Shown piece by piece: positions 34,037 through 42,283 of a stretch of 64,000 bases of DNA; positions within the stretch are counted from its first letter, which is position 1, and each line of letters opens with the position of its first letter. The translations under genes and the position numbers were made by a program. Under the pieces are notes generated by a model that saw only the letters and a list, made by a program, of their open reading frames with translations, was not told where the DNA came from and did not search any database. This DNA is from M3007 sp041741155 (GTDB taxonomy: Bacteria > Bacteroidota > Bacteroidia > Chitinophagales > Saprospiraceae), in contig JBGSKO010000151.1 in the NCBI GenBank assembly GCA_041741155.1, forward strand, positions 1 through 64,000. Direction: 5' to 3'.

Positions 34037-34597
34037 TCATACTGTCATGATCTCCTTCTCCTTGGTACCCACGATCTCGTCCACGTGCTTGACGTATTTA
34101 TTGACGAGTTCCTGCAGGTCCGTTTCGGTGCGCTTGCCCAAGTCCTCCGGCAAACCATCTTTTACTGCTTTTTTGACTTGGTCGAGAGCCTTGTGCCGGG
34201 CATTGCGCACGCCCACCTTGCTTTCTTCTCCGGCGTGTTTGGCTTTTTTTACCAGGTCTTTCCGACGCTCCTCGGTAAGGGGCGGAATAGAAAGTCGGAT
34301 GATCTCGCCATCGTTAGCCGGCGTGATACCGAGGTTGGAGTTGATGATAACGCGCTCGATAGGGCCCAGCATATTGCGTTCCCAAGGCTGAATCACGACT
34401 GTACGGGCATCCGAGACCTGGATATTGGCTACTTGACCAATAAGGGTTGGGCTACCATAATAGTCTACGAGTAGATCCTGTACGATAGCTGTGGAGGCTT
34501 TGCCGGTTCGGAGTTTGGTGAGTTCGTGTTCGAGGTGTTCCAAGGCTTTGTCCATGTGGGCTTTGGCTTCGGTCATTACTTGTTTGATGTCTTCCAT
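34037..34597 (-). CDS. frr: Ribosome recycling factor
   Basis: This 186-residue protein separates ribosomal subunits after termination together with EF-G. The elongated helical bundle is marked by LRTGKASTAIVQDLLVDYYGSPTLIGQVA, IQPWERNMLGPIERVI, LSIPPLTEERRKDLVKKAK and a C-terminal basic segment. Length matches the family. In many bacteria it follows pyrH; here it does not. The OmpA gene is immediately downstream. Confidence 0.97.
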   Translation of the reverse strand: MEDIKQVMTEAKAHMDKALEHLEHELTKLRTGKASTAIVQDLLVDYYGSPTLIGQVANIQVSDARTVVIQPWERNMLGPIERVIINSNLGITPANDGEIIRLSIPPLTEERRKDLVKKAKHAGEESKVGVRNARHKALDQVKKAVKDGLPEDLGKRTETDLQELVNKYVKHVDEIVGTKEKEIMTV

Positions 34598-34804
34598 AAT
34601 TCGCTATTTGATCCAGAAAAAAAACGTGGATTGGAGTTTTAAAGCGCAAATTTGACAAGATTTCCGGGTTTGTTGGAACAGATGCCCGAAAATATGCGAC
34701 GGACCCCGAGTGATTGTACTTGGTGCGTGCGGATTTTGGAAATGTGCGTACTTTTCGCACAAAATCGGACTACCGCCCAAAAGGCATCATCCGTAAACCC
34801 ATCC

Positions 34805-36052
34805 ATGCCGGAATTACATGAAATAAAACGCACACTGACCCGCATTGAGAAACTGGAGCGCGAGGTCAACCTGAAACAGCTACAGATCAACAGCCTGCTC
34901 GCTATCACGCAGGCTATCAATGAAAATGTGTCGGCAGATGGATTGTTTAATATGTACAACTCGTTTCTGCGCTGGGAAATTGGTATTCGGAAAATGGCGC
35001 TCTTCTTCAAAGAAGATGGCCGCTGGGAAGCCGTTACCGCACTTGGGGTAGAGGATAGTTTACTAAAGTACGACATCAATCTGGAGTTGCCCACCTTCCG
35101 TTCGACACGGGGCCTTGAGAATTCGGAACACCCGTTCATCCGCGAGTTCGACCTGGTGGTGCCGGTTATGCACAAGGACGAGCCAATTGCGTATGCTTTC
35201 ATTGGCGGCTTTTTGGATGAAGATGACGTGTATAACAAGGTACAATTTGTCACCACCATCACCAATGTGATTGCCGTGGCTATCGAAAACAAACGCCTGT
35301 TCAAGACCCAGATGCGCCAGGAGGTGCTTAACCGGGAGGTCGAGCTGGCTGCCGAAATACAGCGTACACTCGTGCCGTCACGGTTGCCTTCCGGCAAAAA
35401 TTACCAGTTGTCCAGCATCTATAAACCGCATTTTGCCGTAGGCGGCGACTACTACGACGTCGTGGAGTTCCCCGATGGAAACATTATTTTCTGTATCGCC
35501 GACATTACGGGTAAAGGGGTAGCGGCAGCATTGCTCATGGCTAACTTCCAGGCGAACCTGCGCGCCCTCGTAACCCGATGCCAAACCCTGGAGGAAATCG
35601 TGCAGGAAATGAACGCTGCGGTACACCGCGTTACGCAAGGCGACCGGTTCATTACGCTGTTTCTGGCACGCTACGAGGTGGAGTCCCGAACGCTCCATTA
35701 TGTCAATGCCGGACACACACCGCCCCTCCTGTTGAGCAACGGCGACGTTGTCCTGCTCAAAAATGGCTGCACGGTACTCGGTTGGTTGCCCGAGCTGCCC
35801 TTCCTCGAAATTGGCGGTGTATGCCTTACCGACGAGGCCTTGTTGTTTACCTATACCGACGGCCTGACGGATGTGCTCAACGACGCCGGCGAGGATTTTG
35901 GAGAGGAAAAACTGATTGCATTCCTGCAACAAAATACCCACTGCACTGCAAAGGAACTGAATGCCAAACTGCTCGAACACGTGGAAACTTTTCGCCAGCA
36001 CCAACCCTTACCCGATGACATCACTGTGCTTACCTGTAAGGTGTTTGTGTAG
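34805..36052 (+). CDS. GAF-like sensor with PP2C-type (SpoIIE/RsbU) serine phosphatase domain
   Basis: This 415-residue protein starts with a coiled-coil linker (IKRTLTRIEKLEREVNLKQLQ) and a GAF-like sensor module around residues 30-175. The SpoIIE-type phosphatase follows: AEIQRTLVPSRLP, HFAVGGDYYDVVEFPDG (metal Asp), ADITGKGVAAALLMAN, TYTDGLTDVLND and DDITVLTCKV. Such proteins dephosphorylate anti-sigma-factor antagonists or other Ser-phosphoproteins in response to a signal. No antagonist or anti-sigma gene is nearby. The start at 34805 (MPELHEIKRTL) gives the normal length. The gene heads a plus-strand run with the biotin carrier and cyclase genes. Confidence 0.9.
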   Translation: MPELHEIKRTLTRIEKLEREVNLKQLQINSLLAITQAINENVSADGLFNMYNSFLRWEIGIRKMALFFKEDGRWEAVTALGVEDSLLKYDINLELPTFRSTRGLENSEHPFIREFDLVVPVMHKDEPIAYAFIGGFLDEDDVYNKVQFVTTITNVIAVAIENKRLFKTQMRQEVLNREVELAAEIQRTLVPSRLPSGKNYQLSSIYKPHFAVGGDYYDVVEFPDGNIIFCIADITGKGVAAALLMANFQANLRALVTRCQTLEEIVQEMNAAVHRVTQGDRFITLFLARYEVESRTLHYVNAGHTPPLLLSNGDVVLLKNGCTVLGWLPELPFLEIGGVCLTDEALLFTYTDGLTDVLNDAGEDFGEEKLIAFLQQNTHCTAKELNAKLLEHVETFRQHQPLPDDITVLTCKVFV

Positions 36053-36063
36053 CAAAGGCAAAG

Positions 36064-36633
36064 TTGCACACCATTGATTCATACGAAGCCGTTTGCGCTT
36101 GGTGGAAACACCAGGATCGGCGAAAACAACCAAAATATATTTCCGTGAAAAAAGAACCGTTCCACGTTTCCGTCAACGAAGAATACCAATTGGATGTGCA
36201 TCCGGAAGATGCGCAAAACCTGGATATCGTCCCCAATGGACACAACCTGTTTCACCTGCTGGAGAACGGCCAAGCCTACCAGATTGAACTGCTTGATGCA
36301 GACTACACAAACCGCACCTACACCTTCCGCATAGACGGCGCCAGGTACACTGTTGCGATTGCCGATTATTACGATCGGCTGGTAAAAAAACTGGGCCTCA
36401 CTACTGCCGGCAGCCACAAGATTAACACGGTGAAAGCGCCAATGCCCGGCTTGGTCATCAGTATTCTTGTACAGCCAGGCCAGTCCGTACAAAAAGGCGA
36501 CCCACTGCTCATACTGGAAGCCATGAAAATGGAGAACGTGCTTAAAGCCGCCGGCGACGGGGTCGTAAAAACCGTGTCTGCCCATACCGGGCAACCGGTG
36601 GAAAAAGGCTTCACGCTGTTGGAATTCGAGTAA
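36064..36633 (+). CDS. Biotin carboxyl carrier protein subunit (biotin/lipoyl domain)
   Basis: The C-terminal 75 residues are a biotinyl domain with the motif LEAMKMENVL, whose lysine (about residue 155 from the TTG at 36064) would carry biotin. The N-terminal 110 residues match the carrier subunits of acyl-CoA carboxylases in Bacteroidota. The partner biotin carboxylase and carboxyltransferase genes are not adjacent. No ATG begins the frame: TTG at 36064 or GTG at 36145 are the options, and I give the longer. The stop is 1 nt from the cyclase gene start, so the two are probably co-transcribed. Confidence 0.88.
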   Translation: MHTIDSYEAVCAWWKHQDRRKQPKYISVKKEPFHVSVNEEYQLDVHPEDAQNLDIVPNGHNLFHLLENGQAYQIELLDADYTNRTYTFRIDGARYTVAIADYYDRLVKKLGLTTAGSHKINTVKAPMPGLVISILVQPGQSVQKGDPLLILEAMKMENVLKAAGDGVVKTVSAHTGQPVEKGFTLLEFE

Positions 36634-36634
36634 T

Positions 36635-39016
36635 ATGCGCTGTTTTATCCTAATTTCCATCCTTTTTTTAACTGCGGGCCGAAATCTGTGCGCGCAGGGG
36701 TTGGATGATTTGGAACACTCCACCGTGGAGGTGGATAACCTGCTGAACCGCGCCCGGAATGCGCGATCCGATGCAGATATTTACGCCACGGCCAGCCAAA
36801 GCTTGTCCATCTCCCGCGATCTGCGTTACGACGGGGGTATTGCGCGGGCTTCAATTTTGATGGCTCAGGTCTGTGTACGGGCCAACCGCATCGAAGAAGC
36901 CTTGCAATTGTTTTTGGAGGCTGAAGAAAAGTTGAATCCCGGCGGTGCTTCGTCGCCGTTGGTGCTGGACCGTAAAGCGCTGCTGGAGGTATACACCGGT
37001 CTGGGGGATCTCTTTTATCAGGAAAAGCACTACACCAATGCGCGGCGCTACTACCGGCGCGTACTCGAGTGGGCGCCCCAGGACTATACCATACAGGAAA
37101 AATTAGCAGATGCGCATCTGTACGACATGCAGTACGACAGCGCCGAAACGTCCTACAAAGGCTTGCTCGTGTATTACAAAAGCCAGGGCAAGTACCCACG
37201 CCTGATTCAGATATATCAAAAATTGGCCAATGCCTACAACAGCCATGGCGATGCCAGCAAAGGGCTATTCTATTACCTGGCCATTGAGGATATCATCGAA
37301 CGCCACGGCTTCCCTGAAGAACGTGCCGTCATGTACAACAACGTGGGCAAGCAATATGCCGTGCTCAACGACTACAAACGGGCGCTGGAGTATTTCCGAA
37401 AAGCAGAACTCCAGTGCGAGTATATCAACTGCGATTATATCCAGCTCGTGTACGCCAATATTGGTGTGGCATTGCATAATACCGGCGCTACTAAAACAGG
37501 CATTGAGTACCTCCTCCGCGCAGCACGGATGCTTATGGCCAGCAAAGATTCGACTTCGCTGGCCAACCTCGAACACCTCATTGCCGGGGTTTATCTCAGC
37601 AACCGCGATATCTACAATGCCCAGGAACACAACAACGAGGCGATCCGACTGGCGCGAAGCTCCAAACAGCCTGACCTGCTCGCCAGATGCCACAGCACCG
37701 CAGCCGATATTTACTACCAGCTTTTCGAATTCGAAAACGCCTACAAAGCCTACAAGGAATACCTGACGCTGGACCAGTCCATGCGCCAGCAAGAACAAAC
37801 CCGCCAGCAACGCCTCGAACAGCAGCGCTCCCTGCTCAGCGCCGCCGAAAGCCAGATTAAGTACCTTATTACCCGCCAAAATTTTAAAGACCTCGAACTC
37901 CAGCAAGAACGCTACGACAAAGAGCGCCTGAAACTCCTGAACGAAAACCTGGAGCTGGACCGGCAGCGCAAGGAAAAAGAAGTAAGCCTGCTGCAGGCCC
38001 AGAAAGATGCCGGCCAGTCCAGCCTGCGGGAACAAACACTATTGGCCTTGCAAGCAAGAAATCAGCTGCAGCTGGCCGCTCAACAACTGGACGCTGAAAA
38101 AAAGGAACGCCTGATCGCCGATTTCCGCCAACACGAACAAATTGCCCTCGCCCAGCGCCAGGCCGACAGTGCCCGCGTGGAGCAACTCCGCCTGGATCAG
38201 GTCTTCCAGCAACGCGAACAGGAAAACTTCCGGCGCTTTGCCTACGGGGTGGGCGGTCTTGCACTCGTTATCGTGGCGCTGCTGGGTTTGAGTTGGTGGT
38301 TTGCGCGCCGTGCAGGTCGGCGTATGCGGGCAAAAAACCGTGAAATAGAAGCCCAGAAATCCCAAATTGAAGAAGAACGCCACAAGAGCGACCGCCTGCT
38401 CCTGAATATTCTGCCCGGCGAAGTAGCGCAGGAACTGCGCACCCACGGCTACGCTACACCCCGGTTTTACGAGGCGGCTACTGTCGTTTTTACCGATTTT
38501 CTCAACTTCACCAGCCTGTCCGAAAAACTGACACCGGAACAACTTATTGACGAACTGGACACCTGTTTCCTCGGTTTCGATGAAATTTGCGAGCGGCATG
38601 GTCTCGAAAAAATAAAAACCATCGGCGATGCATACATGTGCGCCGGTGGTCTGCCCCTGCCCAACGACACCCACCCGCTGGACGCCGTCAGCGCCGCACT
38701 GGAAATGGTGGACTGGCTGAAAAAGCGCAACCAGACCAACCCCAACGCCGTGTTCCGGGATATGCGCGTGGGGGTACACACCGGGCCGGTTATCGCAGGT
38801 GTGATCGGGAAAAATAAATTTGCCTACGACATCTGGGGTGATGCCGTCAATCTTGCCTCCCGCCTCGAAGCGCTCGGCGAGCCGGGTCGTATCAATATTT
38901 CCGGCGCCACGTACGAGGCCGTCAAACACCGCTACCGATGCACCCACCGGGGCAAAAAAGAGGTGCACAACAAAGGTTTGGTGGAGATGTATTTTATTGA
39001 GGAAGGTAAAAACTAA
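36635..39016 (+). CDS. Adenylate cyclase with periplasmic TPR array and single transmembrane helix
   Basis: This 793-residue protein has a signal peptide (MRCFILISILFLTAGRNLCAQ), TPR repeats over about 40-390, and a Gln/Glu-rich coiled coil over about 395-530. One transmembrane helix (YGVGGLALVIVALLGLSWWF) lies near 540-560, followed by a class III cyclase domain over about 615-790. Catalytic residues are visible: metal Asp621 (FTDFLNF), the adenine-selecting Lys661 (EKIKTIGDAY) and Asp732 (DIWGDAVNLASR), metal Asp665, Asn739 and Arg743. This pattern predicts cAMP rather than cGMP. The TPR region would sense a periplasmic or membrane partner. A Crp-family regulator lies 6 kb away, but a link is unproven. 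Confidence 0.93.
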   Translation: MRCFILISILFLTAGRNLCAQGLDDLEHSTVEVDNLLNRARNARSDADIYATASQSLSISRDLRYDGGIARASILMAQVCVRANRIEEALQLFLEAEEKLNPGGASSPLVLDRKALLEVYTGLGDLFYQEKHYTNARRYYRRVLEWAPQDYTIQEKLADAHLYDMQYDSAETSYKGLLVYYKSQGKYPRLIQIYQKLANAYNSHGDASKGLFYYLAIEDIIERHGFPEERAVMYNNVGKQYAVLNDYKRALEYFRKAELQCEYINCDYIQLVYANIGVALHNTGATKTGIEYLLRAARMLMASKDSTSLANLEHLIAGVYLSNRDIYNAQEHNNEAIRLARSSKQPDLLARCHSTAADIYYQLFEFENAYKAYKEYLTLDQSMRQQEQTRQQRLEQQRSLLSAAESQIKYLITRQNFKDLELQQERYDKERLKLLNENLELDRQRKEKEVSLLQAQKDAGQSSLREQTLLALQARNQLQLAAQQLDAEKKERLIADFRQHEQIALAQRQADSARVEQLRLDQVFQQREQENFRRFAYGVGGLALVIVALLGLSWWFARRAGRRMRAKNREIEAQKSQIEEERHKSDRLLLNILPGEVAQELRTHGYATPRFYEAATVVFTDFLNFTSLSEKLTPEQLIDELDTCFLGFDEICERHGLEKIKTIGDAYMCAGGLPLPNDTHPLDAVSAALEMVDWLKKRNQTNPNAVFRDMRVGVHTGPVIAGVIGKNKFAYDIWGDAVNLASRLEALGEPGRINISGATYEAVKHRYRCTHRGKKEVHNKGLVEMYFIEEGKN

Positions 39017-39049
39017 GGAAAACCGGAGCTTTGCACCAAACAAACAACC

Positions 39050-40318
39050 ATGATCCGTCTGATCGAAACCAAAAATTTTCGCAGCCTGAAGTATATTTCT
39101 CAACCGCTGGGAAATTTTCATGTGTTGGTGGGCGCCAATGCAAGTGGCAAAACGACCTTTTTGGATGTGGTCAGTTTTATCGCAGATTTAGTGTCAAACA
39201 GTGTGGATTATGCCATCACGAAGCGCAGCCAAAACTATCGTGACTTAACCTTCGCCGGACAGGGAGGGGATATTGAACTGGCAATAGATGTGGAAATTCC
39301 GGAGAAATTGCGTCATTTTTTGCCGACAGAAGAATTTGACCTTATCCGCTACGAGGTTAGGTTGGGGCTTACGGAAGAAACGCAGGAACACTCGATACTC
39401 GAAGAGCGGATTTTGTTGCTGCAATCCTTATATTCTTATCAGAGCCAAACTGTTATTGAGGCGCGAGAAGATTTCCCGGAAATTCTGGCAAATAGCCATA
39501 AAATTGTATCACGAGACTACCCGTCGCGCAAACGGATCATGCTGAGAGATGAAAATGGCGCAACCGATTTTTATCCCGAAACGGCCCGCCCTGACGATAC
39601 CTACTGGAATCCCCAGATTAAATTTGGTATCAAAAAATCGGCTCTCGGCAATCTCCCTGTAGATGCCGCCTTGTATCCAGTTTCCTCCTGGCTCAAAGAT
39701 TTTCTGAATGAAGGTGTTCAGCTGTTTGTATTGGATAGTCAGAATATGCGCAACCCCAGCCCTCCCGGGCAAGGCATTCATTTCAAACCCGACGGCTCTA
39801 ATCTGCCTTGGGTTATAGAAAACCTGAAAAAAGATGAAAAACGGTTTCGGCAATGGATCGAACACGTTCAAACAGCACTTCCAGATATTTCTGATGTCCG
39901 AACAGTCGAGCGGGGCGAAGACAAAAAACGTTACCTCAAGGTGCGGTATACCAACGACATTGAAGTGCCGAGCTGGTTGGTTTCGGACGGCACGTTGCGC
40001 CTGTTGGCACTCACAATTCCAGCGTATATAAGGGATTTACAAGGCGTATTTTTAATTGAAGAACCTGAAAACGGAATCCATCCCAAAGCGATTGAGACCG
40101 TTTTTTTATCGCTTTCCTCTGTGTACTCCGCTCAGATACTGGTGGCGTCGCACTCACCGGTCGTCCTGAGTATGGTGGAGCCAGGTCAGTTGTTGTGTTT
40201 TGCCAAAACCAAGGATGGTGTTACGGATATTGTACTTGGCCAAGACCATCCTAAATTACGCGACTGGAAGGGCAATCCCAACCTGAATGTTCTTTTTGCC
40301 AGCGGTGTTTTATCATGA
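39050..40318 (+). CDS. AAA/SMC-type ATPase (OLD/AAA_21-like) of a two-gene system
   Basis: This 422-residue ATPase has Walker A VGANASGKTT near residues 26-35, an ABC-type signature VSDGTLRLLAL near 325, Walker B FLIEEPENGIHP near 349, and an H-loop region LVASHSPVVLS. This is the layout of OLD-family and defence-associated ATPases, but without the C-terminal Toprim nuclease found in OLD proteins. Its stop overlaps the start of the next gene (ATGA), so the two proteins are probably made together and may interact. Base composition is more AT-rich than in neighbouring housekeeping genes, suggesting horizontal gain. No other defence gene is adjacent. Its function is unknown. Confidence 0.88.
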   Translation: MIRLIETKNFRSLKYISQPLGNFHVLVGANASGKTTFLDVVSFIADLVSNSVDYAITKRSQNYRDLTFAGQGGDIELAIDVEIPEKLRHFLPTEEFDLIRYEVRLGLTEETQEHSILEERILLLQSLYSYQSQTVIEAREDFPEILANSHKIVSRDYPSRKRIMLRDENGATDFYPETARPDDTYWNPQIKFGIKKSALGNLPVDAALYPVSSWLKDFLNEGVQLFVLDSQNMRNPSPPGQGIHFKPDGSNLPWVIENLKKDEKRFRQWIEHVQTALPDISDVRTVERGEDKKRYLKVRYTNDIEVPSWLVSDGTLRLLALTIPAYIRDLQGVFLIEEPENGIHPKAIETVFLSLSSVYSAQILVASHSPVVLSMVEPGQLLCFAKTKDGVTDIVLGQDHPKLRDWKGNPNLNVLFASGVLS

Positions 40319-40938
40319 AAGATCTTATCGTAACAGTCGCAGATGGGCACCAGGAAAAAGTCATGGAGGCCCTGCTTCCACGGATTCCGATTGCCTCGCA
40401 AACCTCCGGATTCAGTTTTGACATCATCAAAAATCCCGGCAAAGACTCCGGTAGCTACAATGACAGCCATGAGTTGTTGCGACCCTTCATCAACCAATAC
40501 CGGTATGCTTTAGCACTGTTCGATTTTGAAGGTACCGGTGTAGAAAATTTATCGCCTGAACAAATAGAAACAAATGTGCGGGAACTGTTGAACAATAATG
40601 GTTGGCTTAACAGAAATGCAGTCATCGTAATCCAACCGGAATTGGAAAATTGGATGTGGATGGACAATCCAAATGTAGCACAGGCAATTGGATGGGAAAA
40701 AGAAATTTCTTTGTACGAATGGGCTAAGCAAGAGGGGCTCATACGCGAAGGAAGGTCTAAACCTGACAGACCAAAGGAAGTTATGGAAAAGGCTTTGCGG
40801 CTCTCGGGAACACCCCTTTCCGCATCTATTTATGGTAAAATTGCAGGAAAGGTTTCCTATAACCGATGTGAAGATATCTCGTTTAGGCAATTGATTCAAC
40901 AGATTAAGAATTGGTTTCCTTTGTCAGACAACTCGTGA
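40315..40938 (+). CDS. Small partner protein of the AAA/SMC ATPase, Toprim/DUF4276-like
   Basis: This 207-residue protein begins MKDLIVTVADGHQEKVMEALL, which resembles the acidic first strand of Toprim-like or DUF4276 folds. It then has ALALFDFEGTGVENL, an Asp/Glu-rich motif in the place of a Toprim DxD, and a conserved-looking VIVIQPELENWMWMD segment. I cannot assign it to a named family with certainty. Together with the ATPase it could form a split OLD-like nuclease, in which ATPase and nuclease are on separate chains (inference). The start overlaps the ATPase stop by 4 nt. Confidence 0.75.
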   Translation: MKDLIVTVADGHQEKVMEALLPRIPIASQTSGFSFDIIKNPGKDSGSYNDSHELLRPFINQYRYALALFDFEGTGVENLSPEQIETNVRELLNNNGWLNRNAVIVIQPELENWMWMDNPNVAQAIGWEKEISLYEWAKQEGLIREGRSKPDRPKEVMEKALRLSGTPLSASIYGKIAGKVSYNRCEDISFRQLIQQIKNWFPLSDNS

Positions 40939-40961
40939 ATATTGAGCATTTCATCAACACC

Positions 40962-42221
40962 ATGCACTACGAAAATACCCTTGCTTTCGCCCAAAACCAG
41001 GACGCCCGGGACCCCTTAGGCGCCTATCGGAACGAATTCCTCCTCCCCCGGCACAACGATAACCCGGTGCTGTACTTCTGTGGCAATTCGCTTGGCCTGC
41101 AGCCCAAAACCGTGCGCCCGGCTATTCTGGCCGAACTTGACCAGTGGGCCGAGCATGGCGTGGAAGGCCATTTTCGTGGCGATCTGCCCTGGATGCACTA
41201 CCATAAATATTTAACCCAACAAACTGCCCGACTCGTGGGCGCATTGCCGCATGAAGTGGTAGTGATGAATACGCTCACAGTCAACCTGCACCTGATGCTG
41301 GTGTCGTTTTACCGCCCCACGCAGCAGCGGTTCAAAATCGTGATGGAAGCGGGGGCATTTCCCAGTGATCAGTATGCTATGGAAACGCAGGCCCGTTGGC
41401 ACGGCTTCGACCCTGCCGAGGCTATCGTGGAGATTGCGCCCCGCCCCGGCGAGGATACACTCCGCACGGAGGATATTCTCGAAACCATTGAGCGGGAAGG
41501 CGACCGGGTTGCACTGGTCATTTTCGGCGGCGTCAATTACTATACCGGTCAGTTTTATGACCTGCAGGCCATTGCCGCCGCCGCGCACCGCGTGGGCGCG
41601 TACGCAGGCTTCGATCTGGCGCATACGGCGGGCAACCTGCCGCTCCAGTTGCACGACTGGGGCGCCGACTTTGCCGTGTGGTGCAGTTATAAATACCTGA
41701 ATTCCGGCCCCGGCGGCCCGTCCGGCGTATTTGTGCACGAACGCCATAGCGACAATCCTGCCCTGCCGCGCTTTGCCGGCTGGTGGGGACATGATGAAGG
41801 CGAGCGTTTCCAGATGCGCAAGGGATTCAAGCCTATGCGCGGCGCCGAAGGCTGGCAACTGAGTAATGCACAGATATTTTCCTTTGCTGCACACAAGGCC
41901 AGCCTCGATGTATTCGAGTCCGTGGGCATGGAGGCACTGCGTGCCAAAAGCCTGCAACTGACGGGCTATCTCGAATTTGTACTGGATGAAGTGAATCGCG
42001 AAAAAAATATGTTCCGCATCATTACGCCGAGGGACCCCGCAGCACGCGGTTGCCAGATTTCAGCGCTTACCGACCACCGCGGCAAGGCACTGTTCGACTA
42101 CATGACGGAGAATGGCGCTATCGCCGACTGGCGCGAGCCGAATGTGATCCGCTTCGCGCCAGTGCCGTTGTATAATTCGTTTGAGGATGTGTGGCGGGTT
42201 GGCCAATTGCTGGCACAATAA
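40962..42221 (+). CDS. kynU: Kynureninase
   Basis: This 419-residue PLP enzyme cleaves kynurenine to anthranilate and alanine in tryptophan degradation or NAD synthesis. The PLP lysine lies in WCSYKYLNSGPGGPSGVFVHE. Also visible are YFCGNSLGLQPK, VNLHLMLVSFYRP, GFDLAHTAGNLPL and the C-terminal GAIADWREPNVIRFAPVPLYNSFED. Length matches the family. The start at 40962 (MHYENTLAFAQNQD) follows the stop of the preceding gene by 23 nt. No other kynurenine pathway gene is in view. Downstream, a CTCAACC array separates it from convergent lepA. Confidence 0.95.
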   Translation: MHYENTLAFAQNQDARDPLGAYRNEFLLPRHNDNPVLYFCGNSLGLQPKTVRPAILAELDQWAEHGVEGHFRGDLPWMHYHKYLTQQTARLVGALPHEVVVMNTLTVNLHLMLVSFYRPTQQRFKIVMEAGAFPSDQYAMETQARWHGFDPAEAIVEIAPRPGEDTLRTEDILETIEREGDRVALVIFGGVNYYTGQFYDLQAIAAAAHRVGAYAGFDLAHTAGNLPLQLHDWGADFAVWCSYKYLNSGPGGPSGVFVHERHSDNPALPRFAGWWGHDEGERFQMRKGFKPMRGAEGWQLSNAQIFSFAAHKASLDVFESVGMEALRAKSLQLTGYLEFVLDEVNREKNMFRIITPRDPAARGCQISALTDHRGKALFDYMTENGAIADWREPNVIRFAPVPLYNSFEDVWRVGQLLAQ

Positions 42222-42225
42222 CAGT

Positions 42226-42282
42226 CCCCTCTCAACTTTTTCTCAACCCTCTCAACTTTTTTTCAACCCCTCTCAACCTTTT
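42226..42282. repeat. CTCTCAACTTTTT/CTCAACC array between kynU and lepA
   Basis: Units such as CTCTCAACTTTTT, CTCAACC and CTCTCAACC run through the 62-nt gap between the convergent stops. Unlike the other arrays it does not precede a start codon. Confidence 0.85.
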
Positions 42283-42283
42283 C

